Shown piece by piece: positions 13,601 to 19,718 of a stretch of DNA of 19,718 nt. Source of the DNA: an uncultured Subdoligranulum sp. (GTDB lineage: Bacteria; Bacillota_A; Clostridia; Oscillospirales; Ruminococcaceae). Location of the stretch: contig NZ_CALADU010000073.1 in NCBI RefSeq assembly GCF_937890665.1, positions 1-19,718 of the forward strand. Reading direction: 5' to 3'. How positions within the stretch are numbered: position 1 is the stretch's first letter; each line of letters starts with the position of its first letter. Made by a program: the position numbers and the translations under genes. A model generated the notes under the pieces. That model was not told the origin of the DNA. It did no database searches and saw nothing but the letters and a program-made list of their open reading frames with translations.

Positions 13601-13738
13601 AACCGGCACACCAATGGCAAATGCCAGGATGCCGGCTTCAATCACATTGCGGGCTTTGAACATACCACCGAAGAAGGTGCCTGACTCGATGAAATTCGGT
13701 GGTATTATGTAGGTATCTCGGTCGATTTTATGATTCAT
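10682..13738 (-). CDS. virB4: PrgI-VirB4 fusion: conjugation ATPase
   Basis: A protein of 1018 residues joining two parts that are often separate genes. Residues 1-100 match the PrgI (VirB3-like) membrane domain, with YIIPPNF at 10-16 and two hydrophobic segments at about 33-50 and 55-75. Residues 110-195 are a highly basic linker rich in Lys and Arg. From about 200 on is VirB4/TraE, with Walker A GTSGAGKT (642-649), Walker B AIFIDE (866-871) and the following FASQDLADFF. VirB4 powers assembly and substrate movement through the secretion channel at the inner face of the membrane. The ATG follows ACGAGG. It lies 33 bases after the C39-like peptidase gene. All ATPase motifs appear intact. Confidence 0.93.
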   Translation of the reverse strand: MNHKIDRDTYIIPPNFIESGTFFGGMFKARNVIEAGILAFAIGVPVFSLLPLGLTARIIALCLTALPAALVALIGISGESLSSFLLIFIKYLRNRRIVGGNSAEDAVPAAEHGGKHIKKKAHKPDKAPRRSRRSGREDFPAEFDEVRGYEIRQKLRPVKKQKPAKEKKTAKQKKKVSKERKVKRPIRTQEPKPACLNPVADYLPISKIENGIIYTKDHRYVKVVEVVPINFMLRSAQEQRNIIYSFVSYLKISPIKLQIKVLTRRAEINRHLDTVRKEMEQETNEQCLLMQEDYLQFVQQIGSREAITRRFFLIFEYEPWSNTKRSDEEGEAINALQSAVHTATNYLRQCGNEVIIPENWDEFTVDVLYNLLCRNESAVKPLSVRAQEVMAEYLAKGRDSEIDHIPATEFCAPKSIDFTHGHHICIDGLYYAYLLVPSYGYKTQVPAGWLSLIVNAGDGIDMDMFLSRQPKETIIQKVGQQLRINRSKIKDASDTNTDFDDIDGAIRSGYFLKEGLANNEDFYYLNLLITITASNEEDLEWKVSEMKKLLLSQDMNACTCHFREEQAFLSALPLVAMEKKLYERGKRNLLTGGAASCYPFTSYEMCDDNGILLGVNKYNSSLIIVDIFNSAVYKNANMSILGTSGAGKTFTMQLMALRMRRKNIPIFIVAPLKGHEFHRACSNVGGSFIQISPASPHCINVMEIRRVDRSVNEILDGPGIQLSELAAKIQQLHIFFSLLIPDMSHEERQLLDEALVRTYNTKGITHDNASLEDPAQPGQYREMPVLGDLYEILKTSKETMRMAHILNRLVNGSASTFNKQTNVRLDNKYTVLDISSLTGDLLTVGMFVALDFVWDRAKADRTEEKAIFIDECWQLLSGAGAAGVRLAGDFLLEIAKTIRGYGGASIFASQDLADFFDLDGGRFGKGIINNSKTKIILNLEDDEAQRVQEALHLSDAETMEITHFERGHGLISTNNNNIMVEFKASPLEKDLITTDRRELREIVERKRREQSTSAEQQI

Positions 13739-13771
13739 GATTAACCTCGTTTCCGAAGCCGGGCGGGCACA

Positions 13772-15148
13772 TCAGCCGATAATCCAGAACGGACCGCCAG
13801 CTCCAGCGCGCCGGCTGGCCTCATTTAAGATAATGGACAGATCCCAGAGCTGTTCGCTCCGTGTGTAACTGGCAGGGTCAGCCACCATGATCTTGCCGTC
13901 TTTTACGCCACGCAGGACAATGAAGTGACCGGAAGAGGTAAAGTGGCCTTCAGACATGATTGCTACTACCAGTTTACCATTAGCCAGTGCGTCTGTGATG
14001 CGCTGTGGTTCCGCAGTGGTACAGCCGGAAACCGGAAGCCCCCATTCTTGAGCGGCGGCAGGTATCAGCGCATGGTAAGAACCACTGCGTTTACACCAGT
14101 AGCCGTTGTTGTAAGACCACTCGGCCATCTCCACAGGGTCAACCATATCGTCCGTCAGAGAGGACACCACGATTGCCATAGCGGTAGGGCCGCAGCCATA
14201 ACCGCCAATATTGTCCGTACCATATGCTTTACCGGCATAGCGTTCATCCAGCTGATTGTAGTAAACAACAGGTGTGATCCCGTCGGTGAAAGTAACATCG
14301 CCCAGAGCGGTGATGCTGTTTCCGGTCCACGCTTCCAGATTTTGCAGCAGACCATCGCCCAAGAACAGGCTTAGGTTGGAAGCGTAATCAGATGCAAGCT
14401 CCTTTTGGTCATCGGTAAGCTGGAATACAACATCAGAAAAATAGGACTCACCGTTGTAACGGACAGTATAGACCATCCAAGTTTCGGACACCGTTGTTTC
14501 TTCCCCAGTCTCCGGATCAGTCACGGTGCTCTCACGAATCTCTTGCTTGCTGGTGTAGGAATATAGATGCTGCTTGTTTTCCCGCAGGGTAGCGGCAAGG
14601 TCATTCAGAGAAATGCTTTCAAAATCCTTGTCTTTGGCCGCACAATACTGAGAGATAAACAGGTTGGCGTTATAAATAGGCCCGCCGGAATAAGCATTTT
14701 TGACCTCCATATGGTCGGCTCCCGATGCCGCAAAGTCAGCTTCGATCCGGGCAAGTACATCATCCAGTGCCTCGCCCAAGATGCCGTTGAGGGTAAAGGT
14801 GATCTCGTTGGCGTTCTCAATAATCGCTGTTTCGCTATTCAAAATCGGAATTTCGGGGTCAGATGGCGAAAAGGCATTGGTCAGTCCGCCGAAAATAAGA
14901 CCGGGGAGCATGAGAACAAATAATACCGGCAGCATAAGCAGGGCAATGACTGCCACAATGATTTTTCCGATATGCTTCCGACCTGCCCACACTGCGCCTG
15001 CAACTGCACCGTAAGGACCGCCTGCGGCAGCGCCTTTGGCAGCGGAGGAAATAGCTTTTCCGGTTTTGATTGCACCGCGGATGGTATGAGCTGCGGAGGC
15101 GCCGGTCTCCACAGCTTCGGAAAAACCGCTTTTCTGATCTTCTGGCAT
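13772..15148 (-). CDS. Membrane-anchored C39-like cysteine peptidase of the transfer apparatus
   Basis: A protein of 458 residues. The N-terminal 60 residues are Ala/Gly-rich and cytoplasmic, followed by one strong membrane segment (about 61-88). The middle domain (about 100-285) has no motif I know. The C-terminal part is a C39_2-type peptidase: Gln299 in YYNQLDERY, Cys319 in GYGCGPTAMA, His408 in GHFIVLRG and Asp424 in VADPAS form the papain-like site. Such proteins replace the VirB1/cell-wall hydrolase part in Gram-positive elements, where they may open the wall or process a surface protein; which of these applies is inference. The stop of the upstream gene is directly followed by this ATG, with AGGAGAAAGG before it, so the pair is co-translated. 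Confidence 0.82.
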   Translation of the reverse strand: MPEDQKSGFSEAVETGASAAHTIRGAIKTGKAISSAAKGAAAGGPYGAVAGAVWAGRKHIGKIIVAVIALLMLPVLFVLMLPGLIFGGLTNAFSPSDPEIPILNSETAIIENANEITFTLNGILGEALDDVLARIEADFAASGADHMEVKNAYSGGPIYNANLFISQYCAAKDKDFESISLNDLAATLRENKQHLYSYTSKQEIRESTVTDPETGEETTVSETWMVYTVRYNGESYFSDVVFQLTDDQKELASDYASNLSLFLGDGLLQNLEAWTGNSITALGDVTFTDGITPVVYYNQLDERYAGKAYGTDNIGGYGCGPTAMAIVVSSLTDDMVDPVEMAEWSYNNGYWCKRSGSYHALIPAAAQEWGLPVSGCTTAEPQRITDALANGKLVVAIMSEGHFTSSGHFIVLRGVKDGKIMVADPASYTRSEQLWDLSIILNEASRRAGAGGPFWIIG

Positions 15149-16144
15149 TTATATCTTGTCCTTTCTCCTCGGGGCTGGAGGCAGCTTTTTGACAATGGAC
15201 TCGTTGAAGGTGATAGAACCGTCAGGGGCCATATAGGGCGATTTGTCAACAGCATCCACAGCGTACTGCTTATACCATGCTGTACCATCCACGGCATGAA
15301 CGGTGGTGTACTGGCCTTCCGGGGCAACATATTGGTCTGCGTGGTACATACCAAAGGAGATGCCTTCGGGATGTTCTGCAGTTACTTCTGTACCGGTGAT
15401 GCGGCCGCCGCCGATTTCGACATTCTGGAAGGTCGGAACATTTTCAGCTCCGGATTCCAGTGCCGCATATCCCATGTAAGAGTGCAGGGCTTCGGCGGCT
15501 TTTTCACCGGAAATGGAACCCATCTGGCTGATACTGCCAGTGGCTACGCTGCCGATTACATTGTTGGCAAAATTGCCGCCCTTACTGACGGAAGAAGCGT
15601 ACATATGGCCGCCGATCCCTCCGGCTGCAGCATCGCCTAAAAGACTGCCAAGACCGGAAGGCTTGGAGCCGGGAGTTGTGGTGGCTGTTTTGATGGCGCT
15701 GTTTGTGACTTTTCGGCTCACCACTCCAGCAAGACCGCCGCTGGCAAACCCTGCTCCAAAGCCGCCGCTGCCTTTACCACCGTTTGTGTTGACATTGGTG
15801 GAACTGCTGTTTCTCCCGCCGCCAAAGTGGTGACTGGAAAAGTTCTTGATGCCGCCGATGCCTCTGGCAGCAATCATAGCCTCAGCCAGCATGCTGCCGC
15901 CGGTATGTCCTACATTGACACCCAGGCTGGAGAGGAAGGAATCGATTTTCTGGCCGACTTTGAGAAAGCCGATAGCACAGAGAAACCAGATAAACACATT
16001 GCCGGAAACGGCTTCTTTTCCCACAGCGTCTACCTGAGCCTGCACATCGCTTTCGGAGATAGCGGCAAAAGCCGGCTGGCAGAGCAGGCAGGAGAGAATT
16101 GCGACTGTAAAGGCCGCAAACAAAAATTTTTTGAGTTTCTTCAA
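15149..16144 (-). CDS. Exported Gly/Ser-rich transfer protein (VirB6-cluster partner)
   Basis: I chose TTG 16144 because AAGGAGG (16153-16159) lies 8 bases before it and it gives a clean signal peptide: a basic KKLKKF start, a hydrophobic core and QPAFAA as a signal-peptidase I site. This yields 331 residues, 12 shorter than the open frame. After the signal are one hydrophobic helix (about 45-60 of the mature part), a long Gly/Ser/Asn-rich region (about 105-215), and a polar C-terminal domain. I do not recognise a catalytic motif. The site QPAFAA closely matches QPAYAA in the VirB2-like pilin. It lies between VirB6-like and C39-like genes and overlaps their regulatory sequences tightly, so it is very likely an envelope part of the transfer channel. 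Confidence 0.75.
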   Translation of the reverse strand: MKKLKKFLFAAFTVAILSCLLCQPAFAAISESDVQAQVDAVGKEAVSGNVFIWFLCAIGFLKVGQKIDSFLSSLGVNVGHTGGSMLAEAMIAARGIGGIKNFSSHHFGGGRNSSSTNVNTNGGKGSGGFGAGFASGGLAGVVSRKVTNSAIKTATTTPGSKPSGLGSLLGDAAAGGIGGHMYASSVSKGGNFANNVIGSVATGSISQMGSISGEKAAEALHSYMGYAALESGAENVPTFQNVEIGGGRITGTEVTAEHPEGISFGMYHADQYVAPEGQYTTVHAVDGTAWYKQYAVDAVDKSPYMAPDGSITFNESIVKKLPPAPRRKDKI

Positions 16145-16157
16145 GGATAAGACCTCC

Positions 16158-16868
16158 TTACAACGAAAGCGGGTTCGCAAGGAAGGACCCCACCATGCTT
16201 GTGAACAGGCGCAGGCACCAGGCGTTCATGACCAATAGGAAAATTTGACCGCCAAGCATCCGGCACCAGGATTTCCAGATGTTTGCTGTGGTCTGGCTGG
16301 CGCCCATAGAAAAAGCCACAGGAGCCGTGTAGACCAGTACACCGAGCAGCACATACCGTTCGGCTGCCTCGAACAGAAGTTTTAGGTAGTTCCAGGCCAG
16401 GATGAGAACCAAAATCAAGGTAATCAGTGCCACAGCCCCATTGGCACACACACCGATGATGACCAGCATCACGGAATTGAAGTCTGCAAAGCTTAATGCA
16501 GGAAGGTCGGACTCCATGATCCAGTGGTAGGGGGTGCCGCCGATGGTAAGAACAATATTGACGATTTCATCTGAAAAGAGCGTCAGCAGGATAAAAATAA
16601 CGGAACGGATACTCAGCTTTACCGGGTCTTCTGCTTCCACACCTGCGCCAAGACCGAAGTTTTTGAATAACTGCCAGACCCAGTTGAGCAGGATGATCCC
16701 GATTGCCAGAGCCACGAAAACAGAGTACATAGTCTCTGCTGCGGGAAAATAACGCAGAAATACAGCCATATCACAGCCCAGCGCACCCAAAACCGATGTG
16801 GTCACCAGATCAAGACCGGCCATTACCTGTTCTGCAATCCATTCCACTATGCCGTCTAAAATGCCCAT
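16158..16868 (-). CDS. VirB6/TrbL-like polytopic membrane protein
   Basis: A protein of 236 residues with about five to six hydrophobic segments: roughly 22-40, 45-65, 88-108, 128-155, 170-195 and 205-228. The EAAERYVLLGVLVYTAPVAF stretch is split by family-typical polar residues, and a conserved WKSWCRMLGGQIF-type sequence follows. These are features of VirB6/TrbL proteins in Gram-positive elements, which form the inner-membrane channel. The ATG at 16868 has AAAGGAGG 9 bases upstream. The stop codon overlaps the ribosome site of the next gene. It lies directly after the pilin gene, as usual in these elements. The assignment rests on topology and position more than on motifs. Confidence 0.78.
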   Translation of the reverse strand: MGILDGIVEWIAEQVMAGLDLVTTSVLGALGCDMAVFLRYFPAAETMYSVFVALAIGIILLNWVWQLFKNFGLGAGVEAEDPVKLSIRSVIFILLTLFSDEIVNIVLTIGGTPYHWIMESDLPALSFADFNSVMLVIIGVCANGAVALITLILVLILAWNYLKLLFEAAERYVLLGVLVYTAPVAFSMGASQTTANIWKSWCRMLGGQIFLLVMNAWCLRLFTSMVGSFLANPLSL

Positions 16869-16908
16869 AAATGCAAGCCTCCTTTCCAGCGAGCAGTCAG
16901 ACGGTCAA

Positions 16909-17310
16909 TCAGCCTGTCCATTGTCCGCCACTAAAGAGCGGCGTCACATACGCCATGATAAAGCCCAAGCCATTGAGGATAGCCCAGGTGATACAGATTC
17001 GTTTGAGCCAGGCGCGGCTTTCATCCACCGTCCGTCCGGAACGGGAGAAGTTCATGAGCAGCAAGGCTACCGAAGCAGTGACGATGGCGGCGATAGTGGA
17101 GATGGCAAGGATTTGGGTGTATACATCCTGCATGATCTCTTTGGCCTTGGTCCATACATCTGTTGCCGCATAAGCCGGCTGGCAGAATATCATGGACATC
17201 ATCACACACAGGAAGGCGCTGTAAGCCACTTTGGGCAGCGAAAGCCTGCGCTTGGACTGGGTATCCGGCTCCTGAAGCTGCGGAGTTTGAGGGGTTTTCG
17301 TTTTCTTCAA
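16909..17310 (-). CDS. VirB2/TrbC-like pilin subunit
   Basis: The start is TTG at 17310, 8 bases after GGAGG; the earlier in-frame TTG at 17325 overlaps that ribosome site and is unlikely. The product has 133 residues: a polar N-terminus, a hydrophobic stretch ending in CQPAYAA (signal-peptidase I site at about residue 47), then two hydrophobic helices (about 62-87 and 100-122) separated by the basic loop NFSRSGRTVDESRAWLKR. This is the VirB2/TrbC pilin layout, with the two helices lying in the membrane before assembly. It is the first structural gene of the transfer block and directly precedes VirB6. It is preceded by a long leader with three hairpins and promoter-like element B. Confidence 0.82.
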   Translation of the reverse strand: MKKTKTPQTPQLQEPDTQSKRRLSLPKVAYSAFLCVMMSMIFCQPAYAATDVWTKAKEIMQDVYTQILAISTIAAIVTASVALLLMNFSRSGRTVDESRAWLKRICITWAILNGLGFIMAYVTPLFSGGQWTG

Positions 17311-17360
17311 TTTGCGATCCTCCAATTCTGAATGATTTTTTGATGCTCAATAGGGAACAG

Positions 17361-17413
17361 AAAACCCACACCTGTCAAAACAAATGTGGGCTTTCAAATG
17401 GCCGGGCGGCCAT
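17361..17413 (-). repeat. Two leader hairpins before the pilin gene
   Basis: Hairpin 1 has arms ATGGCC (17398-17403) and GGCCAT (17408-17413) with a 4-base loop. Hairpin 2 has arms CCCACA (17365-17370) and TGTGGG (17385-17390) with a 14-base loop and is followed on the minus strand by TTTT. Together with the terminator at 17423-17447 they form a series of three hairpins in the leader before the pilin, suggesting control of readthrough. Confidence 0.5.
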
Positions 17414-17422
17414 CTGGGCAGC

Positions 17423-17447
17423 AAAAAAGCACCCTGATGAAAGGTGC
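17423..17447 (-). terminator. Terminator-like hairpin after the ArpU-like gene
   Basis: Arms GCACC / GGTGC with a 9-base loop, followed on the minus strand by six T. It lies 113 bases after the stop of the ArpU-like gene and about 40 bases after the expected start of transcription from element B, so it can act either as the operon terminator or as an attenuator before the pilin gene. Confidence 0.65.
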
Positions 17448-17491
17448 CGTTACTGTCCTGTTCGGTTTTGGGTGCAAGTTTGAGCATATTC

Positions 17492-17562
17492 AGTTTAACA
17501 CATCGGTATTTACACTGAAAGAGCAGAACCATGCCAATTTTGTTCCCGAATTGTGCCAATTA
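17492..17562 (-). promoter_or_regulatory. Regulatory element B: TTGGCAC direct repeats plus extended -10
   Basis: Read on the minus strand, it starts at the TAA stop of the ArpU-like gene (TAATTGGCAC), has TTGGCAT exactly 22 bp further on, the shared CTGCTCTTTC and GTAAAT blocks, and ends in TGTTAAACT, an extended -10. It aligns without gaps to element A (1316-1386) at 50 of 71 positions. It should start a transcript near 17485 that runs through three hairpins into the pilin gene. Confidence 0.5.
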
Positions 17563-18111
17563 TTTGCCCGATTGTCCGGAAGATGATTTTGGCTCTGGGA
17601 AGAACTGCTCCAGCATGTCTAAACTGTCCTTGGAGGTATAGCCCCAAAGAACGGAACTGAGGGCTTCAATGGCTTCCCGGCGTTTGCGGTAGTAAGTTCT
17701 GAAACTGATGTCGCGGATATGCGGTCGCAGGGTCTCGATAATTTCCTCAACATTTTTGAGCTGCTGCGGCGAGAGGAAGGAGTAGTACAGCAACCAGTAA
17801 TATGCCTCACCATTTTTGTGCTTGGTACGCAGCAATTCGATTGCGGAATCCAGCAGCTTGAGCATTTTGTGGCTGCGTTCAATGCATTTGGCATGATGCT
17901 CGATGTCGCTTCCGGCCAAATCAGCGCCAGCCAGATAGACTGAATCCAGAAAATCCTCAATGGAGGTACCATACTCAATCTCAAACTTGGTGCGGACATG
18001 CTGGACAGAAAGCTCCAGGCTCCACACAACATCCCGGTATTTTTTCAGCAGTTTCCAGGTATCATGGTACAGGGGATTATCAGCAACATCAGGTTCAACA
18101 AATTTTCTCAT
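17560..18111 (-). CDS. ArpU/RinA-like transcriptional activator (sigma region 4-like helix-turn-helix)
   Basis: A protein of 183 residues, all helical by appearance. The C-terminal part has LRPHIRDISFRTYYRKRREAI, then EALSSVLWGY (about 128-158), the pattern seen in phage late activators of the ArpU/RinA type, where a sigma region 4-like helix-turn-helix ends in a tYYR.k..Al..la motif. The N-terminal 110 residues are helical without a known domain. The ATG at 18111 has AGGAGG 8 bases upstream and overlaps the stop of the preceding regulator as ATGA. The gene is followed directly by element B, and its stop codon is the first triplet of that element. It is likely a DNA-binding regulator of the transfer genes. 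Recognition is by pattern, not by database. Confidence 0.65.
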   Translation of the reverse strand: MRKFVEPDVADNPLYHDTWKLLKKYRDVVWSLELSVQHVRTKFEIEYGTSIEDFLDSVYLAGADLAGSDIEHHAKCIERSHKMLKLLDSAIELLRTKHKNGEAYYWLLYYSFLSPQQLKNVEEIIETLRPHIRDISFRTYYRKRREAIEALSSVLWGYTSKDSLDMLEQFFPEPKSSSGQSGK

Positions 18112-19268
18112 TTCAGGTTCCTCCTATTTTCGTGCTCCTCAGAGGGAGTGAGTGTAAGTTCAAAAGTGGCGATTGAAGTATTTGTGCCGCAGAGGATGGT
18201 CAGACCAAAGTGGACTGTAGATTTCCCTCGCGCACGCGGAATCAACTCTTCCCAGCAGTCGTCCGATAAGGGATATAACTTATAGCGGGAGAGTGGGCAA
18301 GAAAAGCAGGAAATCCCTTGCGTAGATAGGATGTCAGCCATCTTGCGGAGTATCGTTTCAATGTGCGATTTTGAAACGCTGGAAAGTGCATCCGAAACAA
18401 TGATCTCATGCTCAGAGATAGAATGGCTCTCTTCGGTTTCAGCAGTTTCCGGAAGCTCCAGATGAATGTTTAAGGTCATGGCAACTTCCTCCTTGTCGAT
18501 TAAAACATCGGAAATCTCAAACATGGTGGACAGGTAGTTCTGCAGGTAGATCACGCTTCCATGCCGGCCGGGAAACGACATGATAGAGATATACCCAAGA
18601 CCGTCCAGCTTTTTCAGTATCCGGCATACGGTAGCGCGTGACAGCCCCCAGCGGCAGGAAAGCTCGGTATAACTGACCAACGGGTTTCCTGTACCATTGC
18701 GAAAGTAGGCTACCGGACCGACCTCTGACCCCTGCACCTGCGTATCGTTGTAGACAGCGGATACCCACAGATCCAGAACGATGTCCATTTCAGAGCAGCG
18801 GGCAGAGCTGACCAGTTCCAGGGCAACAGAGACTGGCAGGAAGAAAAAACCGGTATCCTTTTGGCAGGGGGCATTGTACTCCAGTGCGGAATTGTGGCGG
18901 GCCCAGTGGAGGATTTTATATTTGACTACATTGCCACGGCCCAGCAGTGTATAGGAAATCAAGTGCTGCTTCTGAAGGGTATCCAGCATGGACAGTGCCT
19001 GCCGATGAAAGCGGGTGCGGAACCAGCAAGACAGCTCCTTGACGGTGCAGACCCATTCGCCGGGGGAGACTGTATAACTGATCCCGTCAATACGGCGGTA
19101 TGAGGTGCGGAAGTTTGCATAGCTGCAAAGTACAGTAAAATGAAAAAGGCCGGAGCCTCCGTTTATGCGGATGCTCCGGTCGTTGATCAGTTTGTGGATG
19201 AACTCACGATAAATCCGGCATCGTGGGTAATCTACCACTTGTTTGATTTGAAGTTGGTATTCTGGCAT
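18108..19268 (-). CDS. Two-winged-helix regulator or replication-initiator-like protein
   Basis: A protein of 386 residues, first gene of the transfer operon in this window. Two winged-helix regions are visible: residues about 74-120 (WVCTVKELSCWFRTRF, then SMLDTLQKQHLISYTLL) and about 199-245 (SYTELSCRWGLSRATVCRI, then LKKLDGLGYISIM with the wing GRHGSVIYL). The second is of MarR/DnaD-initiator type. The C-terminal 130 residues are acidic and then mixed alpha/beta. It could be a repressor/activator of the operon or an initiator-like protein for element replication; the sequence does not decide. The ATG at 19268 has AGGAGG 6 bases upstream. It ends overlapping the ArpU-like gene by 4 bases. 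Confidence 0.7.
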   Translation of the reverse strand: MPEYQLQIKQVVDYPRCRIYREFIHKLINDRSIRINGGSGLFHFTVLCSYANFRTSYRRIDGISYTVSPGEWVCTVKELSCWFRTRFHRQALSMLDTLQKQHLISYTLLGRGNVVKYKILHWARHNSALEYNAPCQKDTGFFFLPVSVALELVSSARCSEMDIVLDLWVSAVYNDTQVQGSEVGPVAYFRNGTGNPLVSYTELSCRWGLSRATVCRILKKLDGLGYISIMSFPGRHGSVIYLQNYLSTMFEISDVLIDKEEVAMTLNIHLELPETAETEESHSISEHEIIVSDALSSVSKSHIETILRKMADILSTQGISCFSCPLSRYKLYPLSDDCWEELIPRARGKSTVHFGLTILCGTNTSIATFELTLTPSEEHENRRNLK

Positions 19269-19316
19269 AGTGAACCTCCTAGTTTTTTATGCAGACAAGT
19301 AGTTCGCTGAAAAATG

Positions 19317-19345
19317 TTGACTTGAATAACTGATGGGGGTATACT
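19317..19345 (+). promoter_or_regulatory. Strong rightward sigma-A promoter
   Basis: TTGACT at 19317-19322, a spacer of exactly 17 bases and TATACT at 19340-19345. It points away from the transfer operon, toward a gene or RNA beyond the right edge. Transcription should start near 19352, within the inverted repeat at 19344-19359. Confidence 0.65.
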
Positions 19346-19359
19346 CATATTTGTATGAG
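19344..19359. promoter_or_regulatory. Operator-like inverted repeat at the rightward promoter
   Basis: CTCATA (19344-19349) and TATGAG (19354-19359) are perfect arms separated by TTTG. It overlaps the end of the -10 box and the expected transcription start, the usual place of a repressor site. A divergently acting regulator such as the two-winged-helix protein could bind here; this is inference. Confidence 0.45.
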
Positions 19360-19718
19360 CTGCAAATAAGCAGTTTGTGCATTGCTGGTTTCCGCAGTTT
19401 TAGCATTGATACCTTATAATATAGGCTAAAAGCGATAAAGAAACAGTATCAGGGATGTTCTTCATGGCTCTACAATGTGCCAGTCCTTTTCATGGAAAAT
19501 TTATCCAATTTTTGACATTTTGGAGCTGACACACTTTTTCACAAAAAAATATGCCTACAAACAACTACAATTTTTATACAACTTTTCGAGTGAAGCGGAC
19601 GGTCAAATAGGACACAGGACGAATGATAAATAGTTTCAAAAACCCAGCAATTATGCGGATTTTGCGCACTACGGAGCGGCATGGGGCGGGATGGAGAGAG
19701 CAAAATTTTATTCCCGAC

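Larger units (their letters stand above)
19269..19718. other. Gene-free, A/T-rich control region
   Basis: No convincing gene is present in these 450 bases on either strand; frames are short and lack ribosome sites. It holds the leader of the regulator operon, a strong rightward promoter at 19317-19345 with an overlapping inverted repeat, and further A/T-rich stretches. The far right end (about 19640-19690) has a short inverted repeat TGCG-N7-CGCA. An origin of transfer or another promoter could lie here, but nothing shows it clearly. Confidence 0.55.

Noticed and set aside
17347..17490. A 47-codon ORF in the leader before the pilin (MLKLAPKTEQ...)
   Set aside because: Its ATG has no ribosome site and it runs through three hairpins, whose sequence appears to be shaped by structure.
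19455..19535. A 24-codon + strand ORF (MFFMALQCASPF...)
   Set aside because: No ribosome site and no sign of conservation; the length is within chance.
19545..19718. Partial gene entering from the right edge on the minus strand (open for about 58 codons)
   Set aside because: The translation is rich in Cys, His and Ser without order, ends in an A/T-rich stretch and matches no family I know. An open frame of this length at an edge is expected by chance.
19600..19718. Origin of transfer
   Set aside because: Only a short TGCG-N7-CGCA repeat is seen; no nick-site sequence or relaxase gene is in view to support it.

Overview
The window looks like the conjugation (type IV secretion) module of an integrative and conjugative element from a low-GC-phylum anaerobe of the Clostridia, most likely an Oscillospiraceae/Lachnospiraceae gut commensal. 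The reasons are the strong AGGAGG ribosome sites, frequent TTG starts, moderate GC, and protein families typical of Tn1549/CTn-like elements (PrgI-VirB4, CD1115-type VirD4, DUF5697, DUF6100, DUF4320). The organism is inferred from these traits only. No rRNA, tRNA, CRISPR, integrase or relaxase is visible.

Layout, in transcription order on the minus strand (right to left): an approximately 450-base gene-free control region (19269-19718) carrying a strong rightward promoter; a two-winged-helix regulator (18108-19268); an ArpU/RinA-like small activator (17560-18111); a regulatory intergenic region with hairpins (17311-17559); a VirB2-like pilin (16909-17310); a VirB6-like membrane protein (16158-16868); an exported Gly/Ser-rich protein (15149-16144); a membrane-anchored C39-like peptidase (13772-15148); a PrgI-VirB4 fusion ATPase (10682-13738); a 19-codon possible leader ORF (10597-10656); a DUF5697 protein (9961-10488); a DUF6100 protein with a RusA-like resolvase signature (9298-9960); a winged-helix conserved protein (8040-9125); a VirD4 coupling protein (6088-8043); and a three-S1-domain protein (4557-6053). 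The left end holds a DUF4320 protein, a TadE-like membrane protein and the start of a third membrane-anchored protein (1-1248).

A defence cargo sits between the S1 protein and the DUF4320 cluster (about 1384-4550). It consists of an AbiLi/RloA-like ATPase gene read with the transfer operon, and a complete AbiEi/AbiEii toxin-antitoxin operon read against it. A 13-bp bidirectional terminator closes both the AbiE operon and the S1 gene. The DUF4320 cluster is therefore cut off from the main transfer transcript and should need its own promoter.

The most interesting signal is a pair of 71-bp paralogous intergenic elements, 16 kb apart (1316-1386 and 17492-17562). They align without gaps at about 70% identity. 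Each starts at the stop codon of the preceding gene, has two TTGGCAC/T repeats exactly 22 bp apart and an extended -10 (TGTTAWACT), and stands before a cluster that begins with a pilin-like membrane protein. They look like co-regulated internal promoters, and the ArpU/RinA-like gene next to one copy is a natural candidate activator. Other noteworthy points are a probable ATA start in VirD4 (an ATAA overlap where ATGA is expected), non-standard Walker residues in the same protein, a 29-bp direct repeat around a hairpin and leader ORF before DUF5697, and an overlapping upstream ORF that may control the 361-aa protein.
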